A DNA stretch of 64,000 bases. Source: Hahella sp018986435 (lineage in GTDB: Bacteria > Pseudomonadota > Gammaproteobacteria > Pseudomonadales > Oleiphilaceae). Shown one piece after another: positions 1 through 12,212 of this stretch. The notes beneath the pieces were generated by a model. It did no database searches. It was not told the origin of the DNA and saw only the letters and a list, made by a program, of their open reading frames with translations. The translations under genes and the position numbers were made by a program. Location of the stretch: the NCBI RefSeq assembly GCF_050749805.1, contig NZ_CP192738.1:2294001-2358000 (forward strand). Reading direction: 5' to 3'. How positions within the stretch are numbered: the stretch's first letter is position 1; each line of letters starts with the position of its first letter.

Positions 1-2207
1 ATCAGCTCTGTCGACGTGAGCGTTGTCCTTACGCGGTCGTAGGCTCTGCGACGGAAGAATTGAAGATTCAAGTCTCTGACGAATACTTTGCTAACAGCCC
101 GGTAGATCTTCCGATGTCGGTTCTGTTTGGCAAACCGCCAAAAATGCACCGCACTATAGAGCGGAAGAGCTTCACTAAGCCCATTTTTGATTCCACTGCC
201 TTGGACCTCAAAGAGGCGGCGGAGAGAATTCTCCGGTTGCCCAGTGTCGCGTCCAAGAGCTTCCTGATCACCATCGGCGACCGCTCTGTGACGGGAATGG
301 TTTCCAGAGACCAGATGGTTGGCCCATGGCAGACGCCCGTTTCCGACGTGGCGGTAACTACGGCAAGTTTTGACACCTATCGCGGCGAAGCGATGGCGAT
401 GGGGGAAAGAACGCCGATTGCGCTGATTGACCCTCCTTCATCCGGTCGTATGGCGGTAGGTGAGACGATTACCAACCTCGCCGCTGCAAAAATAGAAAAG
501 CTGTCAGACATTAAACTGTCTGCGAACTGGATGGCAGCAGCCGGACATCCAGGTGAAGACGAGGCTTTGTTCGAAACGGTCAAAGCGGTAGGTATGGAGC
601 TGTGCCCCAAGTTGGGTATCACCATTCCTGTGGGCAAAGACTCCATGTCTATGAAGACGGTATGGGAAGAGGGCGAGAAGCAGAAGTCCATGACTGCGCC
701 TCTGTCGCTGATTGTCAGTGGTTTCGCGCCGGTTGAGGATGTACGCAAGACATTGACGCCAGAAATGGATATGTCCGCGCCATCCAAACTGCTACTTATA
801 GACCTGGGTGCAGGTAAGAATCGATTGGGCGGCTCTGCGTTGGCGCAGGTTTATCGTTCCGTCGGCGCAGTGGCTCCGGATTTGGATAACCCTGAAGAGT
901 TAGCGGCCTTTTTCGCATGCATCCAGAAGCTGAACGGAGAGGGCAAACTCAAGGCTTATCATGACCGTTCCGACGGCGGCGTGTTTACTACTTTGTGTGA
1001 AATGGCGTTCGCCAGCCGCTGCGGCATGACTATTTGCTTTGATGGTTTGGTAAAAGACCGTACTCACATCGCCCGCGAGTTGTTTAATGAAGAGCTCGGC
1101 GCTGTGGTGCAGGTATCCGAAGAGCATGTTGAGGATGTGAAGGCCTGTTTTGCTGACGCGGGATTGGCGGATCATGTTGTTGTATTGGGCGAGCCTCATG
1201 CCGACCAATCAGTCAAATTCCAGCATGAAGGACAAACCGTTCTTGGTTATAGCAGGGCTGCGTTACAAAAGATCTGGGCTGAGACCAGCTATCGTATGCA
1301 GGCCATGCGGGATAACAGCGAGTGTGCGGCCGAGGAATTCGCCACTATTGATGATGACAACGATCCGGGCTTGAGCGCCAAGCTTACTTACGACGTCAAC
1401 GAAGATATTGCAGCTCCCTTCGTTAATCGCGGCGCCAAGCCAAAAATTGTGGTGCTGCGAGAGCAGGGCGTGAATAGTCAGGCTGAAATGGCGGCGGCGT
1501 TCGATAGAGCCGGCTTCAGCGCGGTTGACGTGCATATGAGCGATATCCTGTCGGGCGCGGTCTCTCTGAGTCAGTTCAAAGCCTTGGCGGCGTGCGGCGG
1601 CTTCTCGTTTGGCGACGTATTAGGCGCGGGTGAGGGATGGGCTAAATCCATTCTGTTTAATGCTCGTGCAAGAGACCAGTTCGAGGCGTTCTTCCATCGC
1701 AAAGACACCTTCGCGCTTGGCGTCTGTAACGGCTGTCAGATGATTTCAAACCTGAAAGAACTGATTCCTGGCGCTGATTCCTGGCCGCGCTTTGTGCGTA
1801 ACCGCTCTGAACAGTACGAAGCTCGTGTTGCGATGGTGGAAGTGTTGGACTCGCCGTCCATATTGTTCCAAGGAATGGCGGGCTCCATGATGCCTATCGC
1901 AGTGGCGCATGGAGAAGGTCTGGCGGAAGTGGGTCCTGAAGGGGCATCGGCTTTAATGGCTCAGAAAAATGTGGCGCTGCGGTTTGTGGATAACTATGGC
2001 CGTCCCACCATGTCGCATCCATTTAACCCTAACGGCTCTCCTCTGGGCATCACTTCTGTGTGTAACGATGACGGGCGTATCACTGTTATGATGCCGCATC
2101 CAGAAAGGGTGTTCCGCGCCGTTGCTAACTCTTGGCGTCCTTCCGCTTGGAGCGAGGACGGCGCATGGATGAGGATGTTCCGTAACGCGAGGGTATGGCT
2201 GGGCTAA
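1..2207 (+). CDS. purL: Phosphoribosylformylglycinamidine synthase, C-terminal part (truncated by window edge)
   Basis: This is the C-terminal 735 or so residues of FGAM synthase, which converts FGAR and glutamine to FGAM in step four of purine synthesis. The reading frame is open from base 3 to the window edge, so the gene starts upstream; the family is about 1300 residues. The N-terminal part seen here is the second AIR-synthase-like ATP-binding half (glycine-rich DRSDGG segment near 960-980). The C-terminal third is a class I glutamine amidotransferase: the nucleophile cysteine lies in GVCNGCQM near 1720-1740 and the His-Glu pair in PHPERVF near 2095-2110. The single-chain form is the gammaproteobacterial type. 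A stem-loop follows the stop codon. The identification is secure. Confidence 0.96.
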   Translation, partial: QLCRRERCPYAVVGSATEELKIQVSDEYFANSPVDLPMSVLFGKPPKMHRTIERKSFTKPIFDSTALDLKEAAERILRLPSVASKSFLITIGDRSVTGMVSRDQMVGPWQTPVSDVAVTTASFDTYRGEAMAMGERTPIALIDPPSSGRMAVGETITNLAAAKIEKLSDIKLSANWMAAAGHPGEDEALFETVKAVGMELCPKLGITIPVGKDSMSMKTVWEEGEKQKSMTAPLSLIVSGFAPVEDVRKTLTPEMDMSAPSKLLLIDLGAGKNRLGGSALAQVYRSVGAVAPDLDNPEELAAFFACIQKLNGEGKLKAYHDRSDGGVFTTLCEMAFASRCGMTICFDGLVKDRTHIARELFNEELGAVVQVSEEHVEDVKACFADAGLADHVVVLGEPHADQSVKFQHEGQTVLGYSRAALQKIWAETSYRMQAMRDNSECAAEEFATIDDDNDPGLSAKLTYDVNEDIAAPFVNRGAKPKIVVLREQGVNSQAEMAAAFDRAGFSAVDVHMSDILSGAVSLSQFKALAACGGFSFGDVLGAGEGWAKSILFNARARDQFEAFFHRKDTFALGVCNGCQMISNLKELIPGADSWPRFVRNRSEQYEARVAMVEVLDSPSILFQGMAGSMMPIAVAHGEGLAEVGPEGASALMAQKNVALRFVDNYGRPTMSHPFNPNGSPLGITSVCNDDGRITVMMPHPERVFRAVANSWRPSAWSEDGAWMRMFRNARVWLG

Positions 2208-2230
2208 TTCCAGGACGCAATGATGGTATT

Positions 2231-2263
2231 TAAGGGTGAGAGACATTGGTCTCCGCCCTTATT
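2231..2263 (+). terminator. Stem-loop after purL
   Basis: AAGGG (2232-2236) pairs with CCCTT (2256-2260) and GAGAC (2240-2244) pairs with GTCTC (2249-2253), with a small internal loop. It starts about 25 bases after the purL stop. The trailing T run is short, so this may be an imperfect intrinsic terminator. Confidence 0.4.
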
Positions 2264-2477
2264 CTCCGCTGAATCTGTTCATTTTCAGGGCTCTTCGCCA
2301 CGTTAGATAAAAAATCTCCGTTTTCCTTTTCAAGCGTCTAAATTAGGCTATGCTTTTCTGCGCTATTATTTTTTGTCAGAAAAGGTAACAAAGTGTACGT
2401 CATCGCTAGTTGCAAAACTTGATGTGCTCAAAAAACGCTCGCATGAATTGCGGAGCCTGCCGGAAAATCCCTATCGC

Positions 2478-2498
2478 GGCCTAAAAATGAGGCCTTTT
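2478..2498 (+). terminator. Short hairpin with TTTT tail
   Basis: GGCCT (2478-2482) pairs with AGGCC (2490-2494) across a 7-base A-rich loop and is followed directly by TTTT. It ends no annotated gene, so if real it would terminate an unannotated transcript starting after purL. Confidence 0.3.
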
Positions 2499-2694
2499 CG
2501 TCTGCATTATTTCTGTTTATTCACACCAGAAATATCTATGTCAAGTAGCATCTAAAAATATTTCAAAGATGTTGTGGCGTCAGCGTTGACAAATATAACT
2601 TATTGATAAATATTGGTATTTTTATCCTGTTTAATTCGTCGCCAATTTGTCCCGGGCATAGGCCCTATGGGCGATTTGGGGGGAAGTTAAGTAT

Positions 2695-2777
2695 TTATCC
2701 CCAAAGTTATCCACAGAATCTGTGGAGAACTCTAATTTCTCAGTCTGGGTAGTAATTTAGTGTCTGCCTGTGGATAA
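2695..2777. promoter_or_regulatory. Cluster of DnaA boxes
   Basis: Two perfect consensus boxes (TTATCCACA) are present: one on the plus strand at 2707-2715 and one on the minus strand at 2769-2777. Two single-mismatch boxes accompany them: TTATCCCCA at 2695-2703 and, on the minus strand, TTCTCCACA at 2721-2729. They lie just upstream of the start codon at 2802 and downstream of an AT-rich stretch. No dnaA, dnaN, gyrB or gidA is nearby, so this is not the usual chromosomal origin context. A role in DnaA titration or DnaA-dependent control of the next gene is inference. Confidence 0.6.
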
Positions 2778-2801
2778 AATTTAAACTGTAATGGAAGAGA
2801 A

Positions 2802-3113
2802 ATGTATAAATTAAGCTTTTTTGTTCCTGAATCGCATATGGAAACCGTAAAGGAAGCAGTCTTTACTGCGGGGGGCGGAAAGATCGGCGATTACGATCGC
2901 TGCAGCTGGCAGACAAAGGGGGTTGGACAATTTCGTCCTTTGGACGGCAGTTCTCCATTCTTGGGAAGTGTCGGTGAGGTTGAGCAGGTCGAAGAATATA
3001 AAGTGGAGTTAGTGGTTGAGGATGCATTGATCGCGTCGGTGGTGGCGGCAATGAAGCTGGCGCATCCCTACGAAGAGCCGGCATACGACGTATACCGGCT
3101 TGAAAGCATCTGA
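2802..3113 (+). CDS. NIF3/YqfO C-terminal-domain-like small protein
   Basis: This 103-residue protein resembles the stand-alone form of the domain inserted in NIF3/YqfO proteins (COG3323-type), whose function is not established. The signature is the C-terminal stretch KLAHPYEEPAYDVY near residues 85-98 and the glycine-rich GGGKIGDYDRCSW near residues 24-36. The ATG is preceded by GGAAGAG. The start codon lies only 24 bases after a perfect DnaA box, so the gene may be under DnaA control. It stands alone on the plus strand and converges with the Nudix gene that follows. Confidence 0.75.
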   Translation: MYKLSFFVPESHMETVKEAVFTAGGGKIGDYDRCSWQTKGVGQFRPLDGSSPFLGSVGEVEQVEEYKVELVVEDALIASVVAAMKLAHPYEEPAYDVYRLESI

Positions 3114-3149
3114 CGGCGCATTGTTATGCAAAGTGCCTGAAGGGGAGGG

Positions 3150-3695
3150 TTAATCCTCGGGAATGCTGGTGTGAATATCTTTCACATGGACAGGAAAGGA
3201 GTTGCTTTTACGGTCTTGGAAATACTGCTGCAGCGTTATTTTTACCGTAGGAAATGCGATTTCATCCCAGGGAATATCGCTTTCTGAAAACAATTGTACG
3301 TCGAGGCTCTCCTCCCCGGCGGCGAACTCTCCATTGATTACGTTGGCGCGGTAAAAAATATGCACCTGACCGATATGGGGGACGCTGATCATCGTATACA
3401 GGCCGTCCAGATCCACACGCGCTTGCGCCTCCTCCCACGTTTCTCGCATGGCGGCTTCTGAAGTGGTTTCCTGCATTTCCATAAAGCCGGCGGGCAAAGT
3501 CCAAAAACCTAATCTGGGTTCGATGGCGCGCTTGCAAAGCAAAATACGGTCGCCATAAACGGGAAGCGTGCCGGCAACGATTTTAGGGTTTATGTAGTGG
3601 ATGGCCTGGCAGTTGCCACAGACATGTCTCGGCCGGTTATCTCCTGCGGGAATCTTATGCTCGACGGGTTGGCCGCATTGGCTGCAATACTTCAT
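3150..3695 (-). CDS. Nudix hydrolase with N-terminal zinc ribbon
   Basis: The 181-residue protein has a four-cysteine zinc ribbon (Cys4, Cys7, Cys26, Cys29) followed by a Nudix fold. The Nudix box begins at GFMEMQE and ends in REtWEEA, matching the GX5EX7REUXEE pattern that binds the metal ions. The ribbon is like the one in NADH pyrophosphatases, but the protein is shorter than NudC (about 260 residues), so the substrate cannot be named. The frame is open 48 codons further upstream, but the conserved ribbon begins directly at MKYCSQC, so the start at 3695 is chosen. It diverges from the second Nudix gene at 3853. Confidence 0.8.
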   Translation of the reverse strand: MKYCSQCGQPVEHKIPAGDNRPRHVCGNCQAIHYINPKIVAGTLPVYGDRILLCKRAIEPRLGFWTLPAGFMEMQETTSEAAMRETWEEAQARVDLDGLYTMISVPHIGQVHIFYRANVINGEFAAGEESLDVQLFSESDIPWDEIAFPTVKITLQQYFQDRKSNSFPVHVKDIHTSIPED

Positions 3696-3852
3696 GGTCA
3701 GATGAACAGTCTCACTGGTTGTCTTTTTATTAGCCGAAAATAAGTGTTCGCAATTTTGGGGTTCTTTTTGAATGTCGCGCCTCATATTGCACCATACATT
3801 ACCCCGGACTTGTATGGTATCTTTCCTTGTTTTCCTCACTTAGTCGTCTGTC

Positions 3853-4434
3853 ATGCTCGATAAAATCATCGCAACTTTATCCTCCAACCAACCGCGACGT
3901 TTTCCCAGCGACTTTCCAGAAGCGGCTGTTCTGGTGCCAATCACCAGAGAGGATTGTCCTCAAATTATCCTGACCAGACGCGCTGAGCATATGAAGACTC
4001 ATAGCGGGCAGGTCGCATTCCCGGGAGGGATGCGAGACCCTTCAGATCAGAACTTGCGAGACACTGCGTTGCGAGAGACGTTTGAGGAAGTCGGGGTGTC
4101 GCCTGAAAAGATAGAAGTGGTTGGCGGCCTTAACCAGGTTGTGTCCCGCCATGGTATAGCCATCACTCCTTATGTTGGGATCGTCGACCCTGAAGCAGAG
4201 CTGATTCCGGACCCAAATGAATTGCATAGCATATTCAAAGCGCCGGTAAGCTTTTTCTTGGAAAATGAGCCGGATCGACTGGATAAAATCAATTTTGAGC
4301 AGTATCGATTACAGGTGCCTTGTTGGTATTACGGCGATTATGAAATCTGGGGCGTTTCCGCAATCATATTGATGGATTTTTTCAGAGTTTCATTTAACCG
4401 AAGAATTGGCAGTTTTACTGAAGATAGGGATTGA
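3853..4434 (+). CDS. CoA pyrophosphatase-like Nudix hydrolase (NudL family)
   Basis: This 193-residue protein carries the NudL-type motif LTRRAEHMKTHSGQVAFPGG (residues about 40-60), which in this family recognises coenzyme A derivatives, followed by a Nudix box with RETFEEVG. The expected reaction is cleavage of CoA or oxidised CoA to 3'-phosphoADP and phosphopantetheine. It starts with ATG at 3853, divergent from the zinc-ribbon Nudix gene across about 157 bases, and is followed after six bases by the gamma-carbonic-anhydrase gene, so these and the DUF1289 gene probably form one transcript. Confidence 0.85.
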   Translation: MLDKIIATLSSNQPRRFPSDFPEAAVLVPITREDCPQIILTRRAEHMKTHSGQVAFPGGMRDPSDQNLRDTALRETFEEVGVSPEKIEVVGGLNQVVSRHGIAITPYVGIVDPEAELIPDPNELHSIFKAPVSFFLENEPDRLDKINFEQYRLQVPCWYYGDYEIWGVSAIILMDFFRVSFNRRIGSFTEDRD

Positions 4435-4440
4435 ACGCAT

Positions 4441-4962
4441 ATGAGGTTTAATTTAGGTGATGATCAGACTGAAATACCCGAGGATGGATGCTTTGTGGCT
4501 CCAAATTCTGCTGTTATAGGGCGAGTGATAATGCACCCTCAATCCAGTGTTTGGTTTGGCGCAGTGGTCCGAGCGGATAACGATCAAATAACCATTGGCC
4601 CAAAATCGAACGTTCAGGATTGTGCAGTGTTACACACCGATTCTGGCTCTCCTATTGTACTGGGAGAGGGAGTGACAGTAGGGCATCACGCCATGTTGCA
4701 CGGATGTGATGTGGGCGACTACAGTCTGATTGGCATCAATGCGGTTGTGCTTAATGGCGCCAAAATTGGACGCTTTTGTATCATCGGCGCCAATGCATTG
4801 ATTCCCGAAGGTGTTGAGATCCCAGATGGCAGTTTGGTTATTGGCTCTCCAGGAAGAGTAAAGCGTGAGTTGAGTGAGGAAGAAAAGAGGCAGCTTATCG
4901 CCAGCGCTGAACACTATGTAGAAAATGCACTCAAGTATACGCGCACGTTGCAGCCAGCCTGA
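4441..4962 (+). CDS. Gamma carbonic anhydrase family protein (YrdA-like)
   Basis: A 173-residue left-handed beta-helix protein with hexapeptide repeats (for example VIGRVIM, VTVGHHAMLHGC, IGINAVVLNGAKIG). The histidines of AVLHTDSG and VGHHAMLHG are placed as the metal ligands of gamma-class carbonic anhydrases. Most bacterial members of this family, such as YrdA and PaaY, have little or no proven carbonic anhydrase activity, so the function is given at family level. The ATG is preceded by AGGGA, and the gene follows the NudL-like gene by six bases. Confidence 0.88.
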   Translation: MRFNLGDDQTEIPEDGCFVAPNSAVIGRVIMHPQSSVWFGAVVRADNDQITIGPKSNVQDCAVLHTDSGSPIVLGEGVTVGHHAMLHGCDVGDYSLIGINAVVLNGAKIGRFCIIGANALIPEGVEIPDGSLVIGSPGRVKRELSEEEKRQLIASAEHYVENALKYTRTLQPA

Positions 4963-4974
4963 TTTTGCACATTT

Positions 4975-5178
4975 ATGAAAGAGAATTCGAATCGAATAAA
5001 TGGTGAGCGAGTTGTGCGCTCGCCATGCGTCAGTATCTGCGCTTTGGATGACGATGACATATGTATTGGTTGTCATCGCAGCGTTGAGGAAATAGCTGCT
5101 TGGTCTCGAATGAGTAACGAACAGCGCATGGATGTGTTGAAGAAAGTGGCTGACAGAGAGCGTAAGTCTGTCATTTGA
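4975..5178 (+). CDS. DUF1289 small cysteine-containing protein
   Basis: A 67-residue protein with the DUF1289 pattern: SPCVSICALDDDDICIGCHR at residues about 18-37, then EEIAAWSRMS and a helical tail. The spaced cysteines (Cys-x3-Cys...Cys-x2-Cys) suggest metal binding. The family, which includes YdhL, has no firm function. It lies 12 bases after the gamma-CA gene and 31 bases before purT. No strong ribosome site is visible before its ATG, so translation may be coupled to the upstream gene. Confidence 0.82.
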   Translation: MKENSNRINGERVVRSPCVSICALDDDDICIGCHRSVEEIAAWSRMSNEQRMDVLKKVADRERKSVI

Positions 5179-5209
5179 GCCGCTTAATAATGAATAGGAG
5201 CAAAAGGCT

Positions 5210-6412
5210 ATGGTAAGAATTGGTACTCCGCTGACGGATGTTGCAACACGCGCAATGCTATTGGGAAGTGGGGAGCTGGGAAAAGAGGTTGCGATTGAAC
5301 TGCAGCGATTTGGCGTGGAAGTCATTGCAGTGGACCGCTACCCAAACGCGCCAGCAATGCAGGTGGCTCACCGCGCACATGTCATCGATATGCTCGATCC
5401 TAAACAACTGCGGGCGTTGGTTGAGCTCGAAGCTCCTGATTTCATAATCCCTGAAATTGAGGCGATTGCGACAGCTGAACTGCTTGAGCTTGAACGAAGC
5501 GGCTTCAATGTCGTGCCCACCGCTCGTGCGGCCAACTTGACTATGAACCGCGAGGGAATCCGTCGATTGGCGGCGGAGGAGTTGGAGCTGAAAACGTCGC
5601 TTTATGCATTTGCTGCCGATTTTGACTCCTTTCGCAATGCTGTGAGCTCAATTGGCGCCCCTTGTGTCGTCAAGCCAATTATGAGTTCCTCGGGAAAAGG
5701 CCAAAGCGTTATACGTAGTGAAAGTGATATTGAGCGCGCTTGGCGATACGCCCAAGAGGGAGGGCGAGCGGGGCAGGGCAAGGTAATCTTAGAGGGATTC
5801 GTAGACTTCGATTATGAAATTACGCTTTTAACTCTGCGGCATGCAGGAGGGACTTCCTTTTGTGATCCTATTGGCCATTTGCAGGTTGATGGAGACTACC
5901 GGGTAAGCTGGCAGCCTCATCCTATGAGTGCTTTGGCATTGGACGCTGCACAGAATATAGCGGAAAAAGTGACTGCGGCTCTGGGCGGATATGGGATTTT
6001 TGGTGTGGAACTCTTCGTAAAAGGTGACGAAGTCTATTTCAGTGAGGTGTCGCCACGGCCCCATGATACCGGATTGGTTACCTTGGTTTCTCAGAACCTG
6101 TCGGAGTTCGCTTTGCATGCAAGGGCATTATTAGGTCTGCCGGTTCCTTCAATTAAACAAATGGGGCCGTCTGCTTCCGTTGCGTTATTAGTAGAGGGCG
6201 AATCATCCCGAGTCTGCTTTTCTTCACTTGAAGCTGCGTTAAGTAATCCAGACGTACAAGTGAGACTTTTTGGCAAACCGGAAGTTTACGGCAAGCGTCG
6301 AATGGGCGTGGTTTTGGCTCAGTCTGAAAGTATTGACGAGGCGAAGGAGCTTGCGCAGAAAGCTGCGGACAGTATTGTCGTTGAGCTTGAGCCAGAAATG
6401 AAACAAGAGTGA
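5210..6412 (+). CDS. purT: Formate-dependent phosphoribosylglycinamide formyltransferase
   Basis: PurT converts GAR, formate and ATP to FGAR, the folate-independent route for step three of purine synthesis, which feeds the PurL reaction encoded at the window start. The 400-residue length is typical. The protein has an N-terminal nucleotide-binding-like domain (LLGSGELGKEVAIELQRFG), an ATP-grasp core (VVKPIMSSSGKGQSV near residue 155) and metal-binding FFSEVSPRPHDTG-like residues near 285. The start ATG follows AGGAG at a normal distance. It is the last gene before the rRNA operon promoters. Confidence 0.96.
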   Translation: MVRIGTPLTDVATRAMLLGSGELGKEVAIELQRFGVEVIAVDRYPNAPAMQVAHRAHVIDMLDPKQLRALVELEAPDFIIPEIEAIATAELLELERSGFNVVPTARAANLTMNREGIRRLAAEELELKTSLYAFAADFDSFRNAVSSIGAPCVVKPIMSSSGKGQSVIRSESDIERAWRYAQEGGRAGQGKVILEGFVDFDYEITLLTLRHAGGTSFCDPIGHLQVDGDYRVSWQPHPMSALALDAAQNIAEKVTAALGGYGIFGVELFVKGDEVYFSEVSPRPHDTGLVTLVSQNLSEFALHARALLGLPVPSIKQMGPSASVALLVEGESSRVCFSSLEAALSNPDVQVRLFGKPEVYGKRRMGVVLAQSESIDEAKELAQKAADSIVVELEPEMKQE

Positions 6413-6490
6413 GCTTGTGAAATAAAAATAACGTGCTTTACTTGTAAATTGCCCCTCAGAAACTTTTCTTAAAAAAGTTAAAAAATGGAG

Positions 6491-6518
6491 TTGACGGGAA
6501 AAAGGAGGTGCGTATAAT
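6491..6518 (+). promoter_or_regulatory. rrn promoter P1
   Basis: TTGACG (-35, 6491-6496) and TATAAT (-10, 6513-6518) are separated by 16 bases, the usual spacing for rRNA promoters. A GC-rich discriminator (GCGCCCC) follows, the hallmark of stringent control, and A-tracts precede the -35. Confidence 0.88.
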
Positions 6519-6597
6519 GCGCCCCACTTCGACGGGGAAGCCGGTCGGAGGGGAGGGAGAGAGCTGGTTCGAGAGAGTCGGCGGCGCTAAAAAGGAG

Positions 6598-6625
6598 TTG
6601 ACACTGAGAAACGAAAGTGTAGAAT
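6598..6625 (+). promoter_or_regulatory. rrn promoter P2
   Basis: TTGACA (6598-6603) and TAGAAT (6620-6625) are separated by 16 bases, again followed by a GC-rich discriminator (GCGCGCC). It lies 107 bases after P1, as in other tandem rrn promoters. Confidence 0.87.
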
Positions 6626-6677
6626 GCGCGCCTCGGTCGGAGAGAGTCTCCGGAAGAGAAAGTTCTTTAAAAAGTTA

Positions 6678-6696
6678 ATCAAGCAATTTGTTGTGG
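6678..6696 (+). repeat. 16S RNase III processing stem, 5' strand
   Basis: These 19 bases are perfectly complementary to 8396-8414, downstream of the 16S end. Together they form the long stem that brackets pre-16S rRNA and is cut by RNase III. Confidence 0.9.
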
Positions 6697-6831
6697 GCGC
6701 TAACTGAGGCGGATCTGGAAAAGATTAAGTCTTAAGTTAGTGACTCGTACAATTCATGAGTGAGCAATCACTCAAGAGTACAGTAGTTTTAACTTGAGCA
6801 AGATTAAGAATCTTAATGATTCACACTCTTT

Positions 6832-8366
<1,535 letters not shown>

Positions 8367-8395
8367 AACGATATCCAACTGTCTCAGTTTGGCGT

Positions 8396-8414
8396 CCACA
8401 ACAAATTGCTTGAT
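8396..8414 (+). repeat. 16S RNase III processing stem, 3' strand
   Basis: Perfect 19-base reverse complement of 6678-6696; it begins 29 bases after the mature 16S 3' end. Confidence 0.9.
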
Positions 8415-8479
8415 TGGCGAGTAGAGAGCTTACTTAAGGGTCATCAGACCCGTGACGCAATCGAGAGATTGCAAGTTCT

Positions 8480-8556
<77 letters not shown>

Positions 8557-8604
8557 GAATTTCCTTGTTCTTGGTGAATAACTAGGTTTGATTAGGAAAA
8601 TTAT

Positions 8605-8680
8605 GGGGCTGTAGCTCAGCTGGGAGAGCGCCTGCCTTGCACGCAGGAGGTCAGCGGTTCGATCCCGCTCAGCTCCACCA
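8605..8680 (+). tRNA. alaT: tRNA-Ala (TGC)
   Basis: A 76-base cloverleaf with a GGGGCTG acceptor strand, anticodon TGC in CTTGCAC, T-loop GGTTCGATCCC and an encoded CCA. It follows tRNA-Ile by 48 bases in the rRNA spacer. Confidence 0.98.
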
Positions 8681-8998
8681 TTCATAGAATGGTAGTAGTA
8701 CGGTTGACAATTAGGTAAGTGAAATCTGACGGTTTCAGATGATAGAAACGAATACAGCATGAAAGTTTCAAAAAGATGACTGTATTGGTTTCTGGCATTT
8801 GGTCAGAGAAGCTCTTTAACAATTTGGATAAGCAAAGTAAAAACCAACGTGGTGACAGATGAAGTTTATTTGTCACTCAACGGATAGGTTTTACTGAGTA
8901 GTTATACTCAAGCGCAATATCGGCAAATTATTGTTACGGTGAAACCAGCGCTGTATAGCTTGAAGTGATGGCAGTAATGAAATTACTTCGGGTTATAT
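8681..8998 (+). other. tRNA-Ala to 23S spacer with boxA and 23S processing stem
   Basis: The 318-base spacer has no gene. It carries a near-consensus boxA (AGCTCTTTAACA, 8810-8821), which loads the Nus antitermination complex before 23S. The segment AAATTACTTCGG at about 8980-8991, continuing into the 23S start, pairs with the sequence after the 23S end (11881-11907) with a single bulge. Further upstream blocks (AATTTGGATAAGCA near 8821; AGTAGTTATACTCAA near 8897) are complementary to 11918-11943, extending the 23S processing stem. Confidence 0.8.
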
Positions 8999-11889
<2,891 letters not shown>

Positions 11890-12003
11890 ATAACACCGAA
11901 GTAATTTACCGGTATTGATTGAGTATAACTGCTTATCCAAGTTAAAGGTCTTCTGACCAAGCGCCAACTAGACAAGCTAGACTAAGACAAAGCTTAACGG
12001 TTT

Positions 12004-12120
12004 TGCCTGATGATCATAGCGGACTGGAACCACCTGATCCCATTCCGAACTCAGAAGTGAAACAGTCCAGCGCCGATGGTAGTGTGGATTACCCATGCAA
12101 GAGTAGGTCGTCGTCAGGCT
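12004..12120 (+). rRNA. rrf: 5S ribosomal RNA
   Basis: About 117 bases, beginning TGCCTGATGATC and ending GTCGTCAGGCT, with the two ends forming helix I. The conserved loop segments CCGAACTCAGAAGTGAAAC and GCGCCGATGGTAGTGTGG are present. Confidence 0.96.
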
Positions 12121-12133
12121 CTTAATACGAAGA

Positions 12134-12158
12134 ACCCGTCCTCGTGACGGGTTTTTTT
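12134..12158 (+). terminator. rrn operon intrinsic terminator
   Basis: ACCCGTC (12134-12140) pairs with GACGGGT (12146-12152) across a 5-base loop, followed by a run of seven T. It lies 13 bases after 5S and ends the rRNA operon. Confidence 0.92.
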
Positions 12159-12212
12159 ATGCCTGAAATTTAGAGCCAGGCCCTGCGCCACAGCTATCCC
12201 TTCTGCAAACAC

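Larger units (their letters stand above)
2208..2801. other. 594-base intergenic region, AT-rich, with DnaA-box cluster
   Basis: No convincing gene is seen here. The region holds a stem-loop after purL (2231-2263), a second short hairpin followed by TTTT (2478-2498), an AT-rich stretch around 2560-2640 with a possible promoter (TTGACA at 2586-2591 and AATATT at 2609-2614, 17-base spacing), and four DnaA-box-like 9-mers between 2695 and 2777. A 60-codon frame at 2373-2555 starts with TTG, has no clear ribosome site and no recognisable composition, so it is not called. Confidence 0.7.
6413..6831 (+). other. rRNA operon promoter and leader region
   Basis: The 419-base stretch holds an A-tract-rich potential UP element (about 6460-6490), promoters P1 and P2, a boxA-like antitermination sequence (AGTTCTTTAAAA at 6661-6672) and the upstream strand of the 16S processing stem (6678-6696). 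No protein gene is visible. Confidence 0.85.

Noticed and set aside
2373..2555. 60-codon frame between purL and the NIF3-like gene
   Set aside because: It starts with TTG, has no ribosome site, no recognisable sequence, and contains the hairpin at 2478-2498.
2560..2801. Primary chromosomal replication origin
   Set aside because: DnaA boxes and an AT-rich stretch are present, but none of dnaA, dnaN, recF, gyrB, rpmH or gidA is near, so the main origin is not claimed.
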